Source: Marinobacter sp. F3R08
GTDB lineage: Bacteria > Pseudomonadota > Gammaproteobacteria > Pseudomonadales > Oleiphilaceae
DNA: 64,000 nucleotides
Direction of reading: 5' to 3'
NCBI RefSeq assembly: GCF_018860425.1
Contig: NZ_JAHKPI010000014.1
Location: 434,001 to 498,000, forward strand
A program made the position numbers and the translations under genes. The notes below the pieces were generated by a model, which had not been told where the DNA came from, did not search any database, and was given only the letters and a program-made list of their open reading frames with translations. This document shows, piece by piece, positions 17,895 through 27,205 of the stretch; within the stretch, counting starts at the first letter, position 1; every line of letters starts with the position of its first letter.

Positions 17895-18678
17895 TCTGGC
17901 CTGGTGGAAGCTTGGGCTGGCGGCCCTGTTGATTCTGGCTCTGGCTGCGACCGGGTATTTCGCCCGGCTGGGTATGACCCGGAGCCTGCTCATTGCGGCA
18001 CTGCGCACGGTGATCCAGTTGGCGTTGATCGGTCTGGTGCTGGAAGCTCTGTTCGCTTCCGCCGCGTTTTACTGGGTTGCTCTTATGGCGCTGGCGATGC
18101 TGCTGGTTGCCGGACGGGAGGTGGTGGCGCGCCAGAGTCGACGCCTTCGGGGGTGGTGGGCCTTCAGCATCGGCACCGGCGCGATGTTCGTGTCGTCATT
18201 CACGGTCACCATTCTGGCTTTGACGGTAGTGATTGGGCCCGATCCCTGGTATTCGCCCCAGTACGCCATTCCGTTGCTTGGCATGATGTTGGGCAATACG
18301 ATGACTGGGGTAGGTCTGGCTCTGGATCGACTCAATGAATCGATCTGGCGGCAAAGGGCTGTGATCGAGAACCGTCTGATGCTTGGGCAGACCTGGCAGC
18401 AGGCGCTGCAGGATATCCGGATGGACGCCATGCGCAGTGGTATGATGCCTTCGATAAATGCCATGGCAGCGGCTGGTATCGTCAGCTTGCCGGGCATGAT
18501 GACGGGGCAGATTCTTGCGGGGAGTCCACCTGCGGTAGCGGTAAAGTACCAGATTCTGGTGATGCTTGTGATCACGGCAGGCACCGGCTTTGGATCTGTG
18601 ATGGCGGTCAAATGGGGCGGGCGAAGGCTGTTCGATGATCGCGAACGTTTGCGGTTGGACCGCTTGGTGAAATCCTGA
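17881..18678 (+). CDS. fetB: Iron efflux ABC transporter permease FetB-like
   Basis: A 265-residue UPF0014/FetB membrane protein (E. coli 259) with about seven hydrophobic helices. It has the conserved stretches RTVIQLALIG, LLGMMLGNTMTGVGLALDRL, EAL/QALQDIRMDAMRSGMMP and SLPGMMTGQILAGSPP. ATG 17881 lies inside the end of fetA, giving translational coupling. Together they would export iron, fitting the metal-defence setting of this stretch. The frame upstream of 17881 is a shadow of fetA. Confidence 0.9.
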   Translation: MEVIDLAWWKLGLAALLILALAATGYFARLGMTRSLLIAALRTVIQLALIGLVLEALFASAAFYWVALMALAMLLVAGREVVARQSRRLRGWWAFSIGTGAMFVSSFTVTILALTVVIGPDPWYSPQYAIPLLGMMLGNTMTGVGLALDRLNESIWRQRAVIENRLMLGQTWQQALQDIRMDAMRSGMMPSINAMAAAGIVSLPGMMTGQILAGSPPAVAVKYQILVMLVITAGTGFGSVMAVKWGGRRLFDDRERLRLDRLVKS

Positions 18679-18771
18679 TGTCAGCAAGCTCAGACGAACA
18701 CCAAAGTAGCATGGGCGAGACCTGCCCCATGACGCTAGGCTGTGATCCCGGGTGGAGAAAAGACGATAACA

Positions 18772-19956
18772 ATGATTGAGTTACTACGACGTTACCCCCT
18801 GCCTGTGATTGTCATTGCCCAGCTGTTCGGGACCTCGCTCTGGTTCAGTATCAATGGTGTCTGGGCGTCGCTTGTCCGCGAACTCGGGTTAACCGACTCC
18901 GATCTGGGCTGGTTAACGCTGGCGGTGCAGGCGGGCTTTATTGCGGGTACCTTGACCATTGCCGTGACCGGGCTGGCGGACCGCTTTGGTGCCAGTCGGA
19001 TCTTTGCCCTGTCCAGTCTGCTCGGTGCCCTGGTGAATAGCGGGTTTGTTTTTACTGCAGGCGTGCCACCGTTTGATTTCCTGCTGCGATTTGCCACTGG
19101 CCTGTGCCTGGCCGGCATCTATCCACTGGGTATGAAGATGGTCATTGCCTGGACTCCGAAATACGCGGGGGCTGCACTGGCCTGGCTGGTGGGAATGCTC
19201 ACTCTGGGTACTGCATTGCCACACCTGATGCGCGGAGCCACTCCCGGAATGCCCTGGGAGTGGCCGTTGCTGGTGTCGTCGGGGCTGGCCCTGGCGGGGG
19301 GCGTGCTGGTCCTGTTGCTGGGGGATGGACCGCATTTGCCAAAGAGCGGAGGCAGGTTGCCTCTCAGTCAGGGATTGGCGGCGCTGCGTATACCCCGGTT
19401 TCGGGCCGTAGCCGGCGGTTATTTCGGGCACATGTGGGAGCTATACGCGTTCTGGACGCTGGCACCGCTATTGATTGAACGGGAGTTACTGCGCCTGGAC
19501 CAGGGAGATTCACTGGCTCCCTGGTTGTCGTTTGCAGTGATTGGCATTGGTGCTGTTGGCTGTGTCGGTGGCGGAGCACTCACCCGTACCCTGGGTAGTG
19601 AGTGGGTGGCACGGCGGGCGCTGTTGTTGTCTGGCCTGGTATGTCTGATCTACCCCTGGCTGGCGGGTTTATCTCCGGTGCTTCTGATTATGTTGTTGTT
19701 GATCTGGGGGGTAGCCGTTATTTCAGATTCTCCCCAACTCTCGGCACTGGCTGCCGAGGCCGCACCGAGAGAGACGCTGGGCTCCTCGCTGGCGGTCATG
19801 AATGCCATCGGCTTTATAATTACACTGCCGGCCATCTGGCTCACCAGCGGGCTCTGGGGCATGCTGGACGTCTGGGTGGTGCTTCTCTTGGTTCCCGGGC
19901 CTGTTCTGGGGTTGTGGTCGCTGGGAAGGGTGCGTTCTGTGACTGCCAGTTCATGA
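18772..19956 (+). CDS. MFS transporter, CynX/NarK-like
   Basis: A 394-residue major facilitator with twelve predicted helices. It shows the loop 2-3 signature as GLADRFGASRIF and starts MIELLRRYPLPVIVIAQLFGTSLWFSINGVW. ATG 18772 follows GGTGGAGAAAAG; GTG 18742 is an upstream alternative in frame. The substrate is not readable. It stands 93 bp after fetB and overlaps the convergent thioredoxin-like gene by 6 bp. Position among metal and arsenic genes is suggestive only. Confidence 0.8.
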   Translation: MIELLRRYPLPVIVIAQLFGTSLWFSINGVWASLVRELGLTDSDLGWLTLAVQAGFIAGTLTIAVTGLADRFGASRIFALSSLLGALVNSGFVFTAGVPPFDFLLRFATGLCLAGIYPLGMKMVIAWTPKYAGAALAWLVGMLTLGTALPHLMRGATPGMPWEWPLLVSSGLALAGGVLVLLLGDGPHLPKSGGRLPLSQGLAALRIPRFRAVAGGYFGHMWELYAFWTLAPLLIERELLRLDQGDSLAPWLSFAVIGIGAVGCVGGGALTRTLGSEWVARRALLLSGLVCLIYPWLAGLSPVLLIMLLLIWGVAVISDSPQLSALAAEAAPRETLGSSLAVMNAIGFIITLPAIWLTSGLWGMLDVWVVLLLVPGPVLGLWSLGRVRSVTASS

Positions 19957-20187
19957 CGTCAGCCAGCGGGTGATCTCGTCCCGCCCGGGAATAGAGCCGC
20001 TGTGCACCACGTTGCCATCAACCGCGACGGCGGGCGTGGACATGACCTGATATTCCATGATTTTGGCCGGATCGGTCACTTTTTCCACAGTTACGGTCTG
20101 TCCCAGTTCGTCGGCAATCCGTTCGATGCTTTCCGCTGTTTTTACGCACTTTTTGCAGCCGGTTCCAAGAATTTCAAAGGTTTTCAT
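19951..20187 (-). CDS. Small thioredoxin-fold redox protein (CxxC)
   Basis: A 78-residue glutaredoxin/thioredoxin-like protein with the active site GTGCKKC near residue 10 and the cis-Pro segment STPAVAVDG, matching the thioredoxin_3 family. Such proteins are often encoded beside DUF318 permeases. Here it follows one by 38 bp in the same direction, so it probably keeps the permease's Cys residues or its thiol-reactive substrate reduced. The partnership is inferred from position. Confidence 0.83.
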   Translation of the reverse strand: MKTFEILGTGCKKCVKTAESIERIADELGQTVTVEKVTDPAKIMEYQVMSTPAVAVDGNVVHSGSIPGRDEITRWLTS

Positions 20188-20225
20188 GGTCTTTCTCCCG
20201 ATCTCGTTGAATGTTCAATGTGCCC

Positions 20226-21248
20226 TCAGAATCCGGTAAAGATCCAGGGGCTTATGGCGTTGATGACCCAGCCGACTACCATGAAGTTGGCCAGCAGGAT
20301 AACGAAAATCAGCGCGAGCAGGCGGAAAGTCATCACCTGTTTGAGCATGATGAACTCCGGGAAACTCGCCGCTACTGTGCTCATGCAGAAGGCCAGGGTG
20401 GTGCCTACTGGCAGTCCCTTGACGATCAGGCTTTCTATGACCGGAATAACACCGGTGGCGTTGGAATACAGGGGCAAGCCCGCGAATACAGCCGCCGGAA
20501 CGCTCCACCACTGGCCGGATCCCAGGTTGTCGGCAAACCAGCCGTCCGGTACGAAACCATGCAGCCCGGCACCGATACCAACGCCGATCAGCACCCATTT
20601 CCAGATGCGTCCGACGATGTCCTTGAGTTCTTCCTTCGCAAACTGGTGGCGTTCAGCAAAGCTCATCGTCCGGCGCTTGGGAAGCTCCGGATCACCCGAT
20701 TGTTCATGGGCCGTGTCTTTGGCTTTCTGATAGGCCTTGGCGGCAAAATCCTTGAGCCAGCGTTCACCTCCCAGACTGTCGAGTATCATGCCGCCAACAA
20801 TACCCGCGGTCATGCCAATCACCACATAAGCAAGAGTGAACTCCCAGCCCAGCAGGCCCCAGAGCATAACTACAGCAACCTCGTTGATGATGGGTGAGGT
20901 AAACAGAAATGCCATGGTTATCCCCAGAGGAATTCCGGCACTGGTGAAACCGAGAAACAGAGGGATGCTGGAGCACGAGCAGAATGGCGTGACAGCCCCG
21001 AAACCGGACCCGAACACGTAGCCGGCAAAACGGTTCTTGCTCTGGATATAGGCGCGAACACGCTCAAGGTCCAAAGCCGCCCGTGCAAGTGCAATGACGT
21101 AAATCATGAGCACCAGCAGGAACAGTATCTTGGTGGTGTCCTCAATGAAAAAATGGACGGACGTACCGATCCTGGTCGCTGGATCAAGGCCAAGAATTCC
21201 GTAAGCCAGCCAGGTGGCAAATTCGGTAAACAAAGCAAGCATGGTCAA
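20226..21248 (-). CDS. DUF318/ArsP-type permease
   Basis: A 340-residue inner-membrane permease, paralogous to the one at 8122. It keeps the full motif VTPFCSCSSIPLFLGF, TSPIINEVAVVML, and in the second half GLPLYSNATGVIPVIESLIVKG. A charged linker (about residues 155-215, SGDPELPKRRTMSFAERHQF) joins two sets of helices and has no Cys cluster. Relatives include the organoarsenical exporter ArsP and proteins of unknown substrate. It is followed by a CxxC redox protein in one operon. Confidence 0.86.
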   Translation of the reverse strand: MTMLALFTEFATWLAYGILGLDPATRIGTSVHFFIEDTTKILFLLVLMIYVIALARAALDLERVRAYIQSKNRFAGYVFGSGFGAVTPFCSCSSIPLFLGFTSAGIPLGITMAFLFTSPIINEVAVVMLWGLLGWEFTLAYVVIGMTAGIVGGMILDSLGGERWLKDFAAKAYQKAKDTAHEQSGDPELPKRRTMSFAERHQFAKEELKDIVGRIWKWVLIGVGIGAGLHGFVPDGWFADNLGSGQWWSVPAAVFAGLPLYSNATGVIPVIESLIVKGLPVGTTLAFCMSTVAASFPEFIMLKQVMTFRLLALIFVILLANFMVVGWVINAISPWIFTGF

Positions 21249-21378
21249 TAAGGCCTTTGTGATTGGAAGCTGATAACCTGAAGACGAACGACCGGCGGAA
21301 ACGATACTTTCAATTGTTGTATGTTACTCGCTGTTCTGCAATGCAACCGTTTCCGTTGATGAGTATCTGAGGCTCTCC

Positions 21379-22515
21379 ATGGCTGAACCCTCCCTGCCAG
21401 GCCGGGGTAACCACGCACCGAAAATTCTTGTGCTTTCCGGCTATGATGCTGCCAGTCACCAACGTTGGCGTGAGCAGCTGACGACCTTGCTTCCGGAATA
21501 CGAGTGGCAAAGCCTTACGCTTCCGGCCAGATTCTTTCGATGGCGTATTCGCGGCAATCCATTGAGCTGGCTGAATGAGCCGGTGCTTCGGGAACACTGG
21601 GATCTGGTAATCGCCACATCGATGGTGGATCTGGCGTCGCTGCGGGGTCTGCACCCACGCCTCACGCAGATCCCCTGCCTGCTGTACATGCATGAGAATC
21701 AGTTTGCCTTTCCCTTGTCCGGTGGTCAGAACGCGAGTGCTGATCCTCAGATGGTGAATCTTTACAGTGCCGTTTCGGCGGATTGCGTGGTGTTCAACAG
21801 TGGCTGGAATCTGGACAGTTTTGTTGATGGCGTTGATTCCTTTCTCAAGAAACTGCCTGACCGGGTGCCGGATGGCCTGATCGAAGAGCTCCGCAGGAAG
21901 TCACTGGTGATACCGGTGCCAATCGAAGACCGGCTGTTCATGGATCGGCCGGCGCCCATGGACAGGACATGCCCGCACCTGCTCTGGAACCACCGATGGG
22001 AATACGACAAGGGGCCTGAACGGCTGTTGAGGTTCCTGCAGGTTTTGGACCGGCGTTCGGTTCCGTTCCGCCTGAGCCTGGTGGGTGAGCGGTTCCGGAA
22101 ATATCCGAAGGCGTTTGACCAGATCCGGGAAGAGTTCGGTGATCAAATCGAGCACTGGGGTTTTCTGGAGAGTCGTGACGACTATGACTGCTTGCTGCGC
22201 AGGGCGGATATTGTCGTATCCACAGCCCTCCACGATTTCCAGGGCCTATCAATGCTTGAAGCCATGGCATCTGGCTGCATGCCCCTGGCGCCGGACCGGC
22301 TGGCCTATCGGGACTATGTGCCGGATCTGTGCCGATATGCGAGCCATGAGCCGGATGCTGAACGGGAGGCGGAAGCTGCTGCCGATTGCCTGGAGCGGCT
22401 GTTGGAGAAGCAGCCGTCGGCCTGTCCACCGGAGGGCTGGCGGGCGTCCCGACTGGCGGAAGACTACCGGACGCTGTTCAGCGATCTGATTGCTGGCAGG
22501 CCAGGCAAATCCTGA
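21379..22515 (+). CDS. tRNA-queuosine alpha-mannosyltransferase-like protein (DUF3524 + GT-B)
   Basis: A 378-residue glycosyltransferase. Residues about 15-185 match the DUF3524 domain (ILVLSGYDAASHQRWREQL, YMHENQFAFPLSGGQ, FNSGWNLDSF). The rest is a GT4-type nucleotide-sugar domain with LSMLEAMASGCMPLAPDR. The vertebrate homologue GTDC1 (QTMAN) mannosylates queuosine in tRNA-Asp, so a bacterial role on tRNA queuosine is likely but unproven. It starts at ATG 21379, divergent from the permease, and is followed by nifJ after 108 bp. Confidence 0.85.
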   Translation: MAEPSLPGRGNHAPKILVLSGYDAASHQRWREQLTTLLPEYEWQSLTLPARFFRWRIRGNPLSWLNEPVLREHWDLVIATSMVDLASLRGLHPRLTQIPCLLYMHENQFAFPLSGGQNASADPQMVNLYSAVSADCVVFNSGWNLDSFVDGVDSFLKKLPDRVPDGLIEELRRKSLVIPVPIEDRLFMDRPAPMDRTCPHLLWNHRWEYDKGPERLLRFLQVLDRRSVPFRLSLVGERFRKYPKAFDQIREEFGDQIEHWGFLESRDDYDCLLRRADIVVSTALHDFQGLSMLEAMASGCMPLAPDRLAYRDYVPDLCRYASHEPDAEREAEAAADCLERLLEKQPSACPPEGWRASRLAEDYRTLFSDLIAGRPGKS

Positions 22516-22623
22516 CCCGGTTTCTTGCCTGAATCTGTCTCAGGTCAAGCCCCTCACTTGCGGTTGTCCCGGGCAATACTAGACTCAGAACAGTCTTTCG
22601 GCCTCACCACAGGAGTTGTGGCC

Positions 22624-25600
22624 ATGGAGTTTCATACCCTCGACGGCAATGAAGCTGTGTCCTCGGTTGCGTACCGCCTGAGCGAAACCATTGCCATCTA
22701 CCCGATTACCCCCGCTTCGGTGATGGGCGAGCACGCCGATGACTGGGCGGCCCTGGGTAAGCCCAATCTCTGGGGGCAGGTGCCCAGTGTTGTGGAGATG
22801 CAGTCTGAGGCAGGCGCCGCCGGGGCCATGCACGGGGCATTGCAGGCCGGCTCCCTGGTGACCACCTTTACCGCCTCCCAGGGCCTGCTGCTGATGCTGC
22901 CCAACCTGTTCAAGATCGCCGGTGAGCTGTCGCCGTTCTGTATGCACATTGCGGCCCGCAGCGTAGCCACCCATGCCCTGTCTATCTTCTGCGACCATTC
23001 CGATGTGATGACCGCCCGGGGTACCGGCTTCGCCCTGCTTGCGTCCGGATCGGTTCAGGAGGCTCAGGATCTGGCGGCCATCGGCCATGCGGTAACCCTG
23101 GAAAGCCGGGTTCCGGTGATGCACTTCTTCGACGGTTTCCGGACCTCCCATGAAATCGCCAAAATCGCTGTCCTGACTGACGAGGACCTGCTGGCCCTGG
23201 TGCCACACCAGGGTCTGGAAGCGCATCGTAGCCGTCGCATGACGCCGGACCGGCCCGTGGTTCGGGGTACCTCCCAGAATCCGGATGCCTTTTTCCAGTC
23301 CCGAGAGGCAATCAATCCCTTCTATGAGGCGTTTCCGGAAAAACTGGAAGCTGTGATGGAGCGGTTTGCCGGTATTACAGGTCGCCAATACGGCTTGTTT
23401 GACTATGTCGGCCACCCTGAGGCCGAGCGGGTGGTCATACTGATGGGTTCCGGTGCTGAATGTGCCCATGAAACCGTGGAATGGTTGCTGGAGAAGAATG
23501 AAAAGGTCGGTGTGCTCAAGGTGCGCCTGTTCCGGCCCTTTGCGATGGACCGTTTTCTGAAGGCCTTGCCTGCTACCGTAGAACACCTGGCGGTACTGGA
23601 CAGAACCAAGGAGCCCGGGGCTCAGGGTGAACCCCTGTTACTGGAGGTCAGTGGTGCGCTGATGGAGGCCTATAGCCGGGGCGAGCGCAAGGTCCTGCCA
23701 AGGGTGATCGGAGGTCGCTATGGCTTGTCCTCCCGGGAATTTACCCCGGCCATGGTCAGCGCTGTTTTTGACGAACTGAAGGTTGGGGATCCGAAAACCC
23801 GCTTTACGGTTGGTGTGCGTGACGATGTCAGCCACCTTTCGCTGGACGTGGATAACGAGCTGGATATTGAGTCCCCAAAAACCCGCCGGGCCTTGTTTTT
23901 CGGTCTTGGCGCGGACGGCACTGTCAGCAGCAACAAGGCCAGCATCAAGATTCTGGGGGAGGGCACTGAGCTGTTTGCCCAGGGCCACTTTGTTTACGAC
24001 TCCAAGAAATCCGGAGCCACGACAGTATCCCATCTGCGGTTTGGTCCACTGCCGATCCGCTCCAGTTACCAGATCCGTCAGGCCCAGTTTGTCGCCATTC
24101 ACGCGCCCCAGTTTCTGGAGCGCTTTGATGTTCTGGAGCATGCGGCAGAAGGCGCGACCGTGTTATTGAATGTGCCCTGGCCAAAAGATGAAGTCTGGGA
24201 TCAGCTCCCGGTTGAGGTCCAGCGGGTGCTGGTCCAGCGCAAGGCTCGCCTGTTTGTGATTGATGCCGCCGAAGTGGCAGAAAAAGCCGGGCTGGAACGT
24301 CGGATCAATACGGTGATGCAGGTCTGTTTCTTCGCCCTGGCCGACATTCTGCCCCGCGACGAAGCTATTGCTCATATCAAGGAATCCATCAGCAAAACCT
24401 GGGGTCGGCGCGGCCCGGAGGTGGTGCGCCGTAATGTGGCGGCCGTGGATTCCGCGCTTGATAATCTGCATGAAGTGTCGGTGCCGGACACGGTAACGGC
24501 TACCCGTTTCCGTGTGCCCCGGGTGCCGGAGGATGCGCCGGACTTTGTGCACAAAGTCACTCGGCTGTTGCTGGAGGGGCAGGGTGACAAGCTCCCGGTC
24601 AGTGCGTTTCCGCCGGACGGTACCTGGCCCACAGGAACCAGCCAGTTCGAGAAGCGAACCATCGCTCTGGACATTCCCATCTGGGAGTCCGACCTGTGTG
24701 TGCAGTGCAACTTTTGCGCAATGATCTGCCCGCACACGGCCATTACCAGCAAGGTGTTTGAACCTGAAACGGTCAGCGGTGCGCCGGAGAGTTTCGAGAC
24801 GGTGCCGGAAACCCAGACATCAGAGCTGGAGGGGCTGGATTACCGCATTCAGGTGGCGCCCGATGATTGCACCGGCTGCGGGCTGTGTGTGGAGGTTTGT
24901 CCGGCCAGGGACCGCACCCAACCCAAGCGCAAGGCCATTAACATGCAGCCTATCGAGCAACACCGGGAGGTGGAAGCCGAGAACCTGGCGTTCTTCCGGG
25001 GGTTGCCTGAGGTGCCCAGGGAGCGAATTCCCCGGGATTTCAAATCGCTGCCGCTGCTGATTCCCCTGTTTGAGTACTCCGGAGCCTGTGCCGGCTGTGG
25101 TGAGACGCCTTACATCCGGCTGCTGACCCAACTGGTGGGCGACCGGATGCTGATCGCCAATGCCACCGGCTGTTCCTCGATTTACGGCGGCAATCTGCCC
25201 ACCACGCCCTACACCGTCAATGCCGAAGGGCGTGGGCCGACCTGGAACAATTCGCTGTTTGAGGACGCCGCCGAGCTTGGTCTGGGGATGCGCCTGGGCC
25301 TCGACAAACTGGTTGGACGGGCCCGGCAGCTTCTGGATCAGGTCCGGGGTCAATTGCCCCGTGGGCTATACACGGAACTGACTAATGCCTGCTCCACCGC
25401 AGATGAAGCGGCCATGGCTTCGAGGCGTGCCGCCGTTAAACAGCTACTGGCCTGGCTGGCCGATCAGCAGGGGACGGAGTTCCGGGAGCTTGGCAGCCTG
25501 GCTGATGAACTGTGCCCGAAGAGTGTGTGGGTGATCGGTGGCGATGGCTGGGCCTACGACATCGGCTATGGTGGTCTGGATCACGCACTGGCCTCGGGCC

Positions 25601-26217
25601 AGAATCTGAAACTGCTGGTGCTGGATACCGAGGTGTATTCCAACACCGGTGGCCAGCAATCCAAGGCTACCCCTATGGGGGCAATCGCCAAGTTCGCCGC
25701 CGCCGGCAAGGCAACCCGCAAGAAAGACCTGGGTCTGCTTGCGATGAGTTATGGTCATGTCTACGTCGCCCAGATCGCCATGCAGTCCCACAGCAATCAG
25801 GCCACCAAAGCACTGCAGGAGGCCGAGAGTTACGATGGCCCTGCGTTGATCATTGCCCACAGCCCATGCATTGCCCATGGCTATGATCTGGTGCACTCGC
25901 CGGCGCAACAGAAGCGGGCAGTCGACAGCTGGGCCTGGCCGTTGTACCGGTTCGACCCGAGGCGCATTCACGAAGGCCTGTCTCCGCTGCAACTGGACTC
26001 CCTGCGTCAGAAAGTCACCATGAAGGCTTACATGCAGGAGGAAGCCCGCTTCCGGATGCTGGAATTGAGGGACCCTGAGCGCTACGAGCAACTGGTGTCG
26101 GCGGCTTCAGAAGCGGCCACTGAACAACGGGAGCTATACAAACAGCTGGCCGGCATCCACTTTGAACCTCACGATTCCGCCAGTGCTGACAACCAAAAGG
26201 GTGAACGTCATGACTGA
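22624..26217 (+). CDS. nifJ: Pyruvate:ferredoxin (flavodoxin) oxidoreductase
   Basis: A 1197-residue single-chain PFOR that oxidatively decarboxylates pyruvate to acetyl-CoA, reducing ferredoxin or flavodoxin. In order: domain I PITPASVMGEHAD; the domain II/III core; two 4Fe-4S motifs, CVQCNFCAMICP and CTGCGLCVEVCP; then the proximal-cluster and ThDP domain with CAGCGETPYIRLL, GDGWAYDIGYGG and TEVYSNTGGQ. Length is normal for NifJ. ATG 22624 follows CAGGAG; the frame back to 22525 is leader. Its stop overlaps the start of a dihydroorotate-dehydrogenase-like gene, a common partner. Confidence 0.95.
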   Translation: MEFHTLDGNEAVSSVAYRLSETIAIYPITPASVMGEHADDWAALGKPNLWGQVPSVVEMQSEAGAAGAMHGALQAGSLVTTFTASQGLLLMLPNLFKIAGELSPFCMHIAARSVATHALSIFCDHSDVMTARGTGFALLASGSVQEAQDLAAIGHAVTLESRVPVMHFFDGFRTSHEIAKIAVLTDEDLLALVPHQGLEAHRSRRMTPDRPVVRGTSQNPDAFFQSREAINPFYEAFPEKLEAVMERFAGITGRQYGLFDYVGHPEAERVVILMGSGAECAHETVEWLLEKNEKVGVLKVRLFRPFAMDRFLKALPATVEHLAVLDRTKEPGAQGEPLLLEVSGALMEAYSRGERKVLPRVIGGRYGLSSREFTPAMVSAVFDELKVGDPKTRFTVGVRDDVSHLSLDVDNELDIESPKTRRALFFGLGADGTVSSNKASIKILGEGTELFAQGHFVYDSKKSGATTVSHLRFGPLPIRSSYQIRQAQFVAIHAPQFLERFDVLEHAAEGATVLLNVPWPKDEVWDQLPVEVQRVLVQRKARLFVIDAAEVAEKAGLERRINTVMQVCFFALADILPRDEAIAHIKESISKTWGRRGPEVVRRNVAAVDSALDNLHEVSVPDTVTATRFRVPRVPEDAPDFVHKVTRLLLEGQGDKLPVSAFPPDGTWPTGTSQFEKRTIALDIPIWESDLCVQCNFCAMICPHTAITSKVFEPETVSGAPESFETVPETQTSELEGLDYRIQVAPDDCTGCGLCVEVCPARDRTQPKRKAINMQPIEQHREVEAENLAFFRGLPEVPRERIPRDFKSLPLLIPLFEYSGACAGCGETPYIRLLTQLVGDRMLIANATGCSSIYGGNLPTTPYTVNAEGRGPTWNNSLFEDAAELGLGMRLGLDKLVGRARQLLDQVRGQLPRGLYTELTNACSTADEAAMASRRAAVKQLLAWLADQQGTEFRELGSLADELCPKSVWVIGGDGWAYDIGYGGLDHALASGQNLKLLVLDTEVYSNTGGQQSKATPMGAIAKFAAAGKATRKKDLGLLAMSYGHVYVAQIAMQSHSNQATKALQEAESYDGPALIIAHSPCIAHGYDLVHSPAQQKRAVDSWAWPLYRFDPRRIHEGLSPLQLDSLRQKVTMKAYMQEEARFRMLELRDPERYEQLVSAASEAATEQRELYKQLAGIHFEPHDSASADNQKGERHD

Positions 26218-27202
26218 TCTGACAACCCGTTGGCTGGACCTGGAGCTGCGCTCTCCTCTTGTGGTCGGTGCCAGTCCGCTGACCGATGACCTGGATGCTT
26301 TGAAAGCCTGTGTTGCTGCGGGCGCCGGCGCAGTGGTGATGCATTCGCTGTTCGAGGAACAGCTGGTGGAAGAGCAGATGGCCGCGCACCGGTTTATCGA
26401 TTCCCGCATCAATATGGATGCCGAGGCGCGCTCGTTTTTTCCGGAATCCGAAGTGTTCGAGATGGGTTCCGGCAGTTATTGCCGACGCCTCGAGCTGCTC
26501 CGTAATGCCCTGGATGTACCGGTGATCGCCTCGCTCAATGGCATTTCGCCCGGTGGCTGGACCCAGTATGCCCGGGAGCTGGAGGAGGCCGGTGCCGCTG
26601 CCATTGAACTGAACCTTTATGATCTGGCCCCGGATCCTTCCGACACCGCGGACACCCTGGAACAGCGCCAGTTGGCTGTGGTCCGTTCCGTGGTTCAGCA
26701 GGTGAGTATCCCGGTCAGCGTCAAGCTATCGCCTTTCTACTCGGCGTTGCCGGCGTTCGTGGCCGGTATCGAAGCGGGGGGCGCCCGAGGACTGGTCCTG
26801 TTCAACCGGTTTTATCAGCCGGGTATGGATCTGGATGAGCTGGAGTTAAGTCGGGAAGTCGTGCTGTCTTCCAGTGCCGAACTGCCGTTGCGGCTGCACG
26901 CCGTTGCCATGCTGTATGGCCAGACCGGTCTTGAGATGGCGGTTTCGGGTGGCGTGCATGCGGGTGACGATGCGGTCAAGGCAGTCCTTTCCGGTGCCTC
27001 GGTAGTGCAGGTTGTTTCTGCCGTATTGGCTGACGGCGCCGGTGCCCTGGCCAGAATTAACAGGGAGATGACTCAGCGGCTCTCCGGCATGGGATACCAG
27101 TCGCTTGCGGAAGCCCGGGGCGCGCTGTCCATGGAGAATGCCCCGAACGCCCGAGCCTGGGAGCGACTGAATTACGCCCGCCTGCTACATGGCTGGAAAT
27201 GA
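26210..27202 (+). CDS. Dihydroorotate dehydrogenase-like protein, NifJ-linked
   Basis: A 330-residue TIM-barrel flavoprotein of the PyrD superfamily. It has LELRSPLVVGASPLTDD, the family lysine region PVSVKLSPFYSA and the FMN phosphate-binding part SGGVHAGDDAVKAVLSGASVVQVVS. The usual catalytic Cys/Ser loop (NxSCPN) is changed to ELNLYDLAPDPS, so pyrimidine synthesis is doubtful. ATG 26210 overlaps the nifJ stop by 8 bp (ATGACTGA), giving tight coupling. Such genes often accompany nifJ; the reaction is unknown. Confidence 0.85.
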   Translation: MTDLTTRWLDLELRSPLVVGASPLTDDLDALKACVAAGAGAVVMHSLFEEQLVEEQMAAHRFIDSRINMDAEARSFFPESEVFEMGSGSYCRRLELLRNALDVPVIASLNGISPGGWTQYARELEEAGAAAIELNLYDLAPDPSDTADTLEQRQLAVVRSVVQQVSIPVSVKLSPFYSALPAFVAGIEAGGARGLVLFNRFYQPGMDLDELELSREVVLSSSAELPLRLHAVAMLYGQTGLEMAVSGGVHAGDDAVKAVLSGASVVQVVSAVLADGAGALARINREMTQRLSGMGYQSLAEARGALSMENAPNARAWERLNYARLLHGWK

Positions 27203-27205
27203 AGC

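Noticed and set aside
18710..18731. Terminator after fetB
   Set aside because: Stem CATGGG/CCCATG is only 6 bp with no T-tract.
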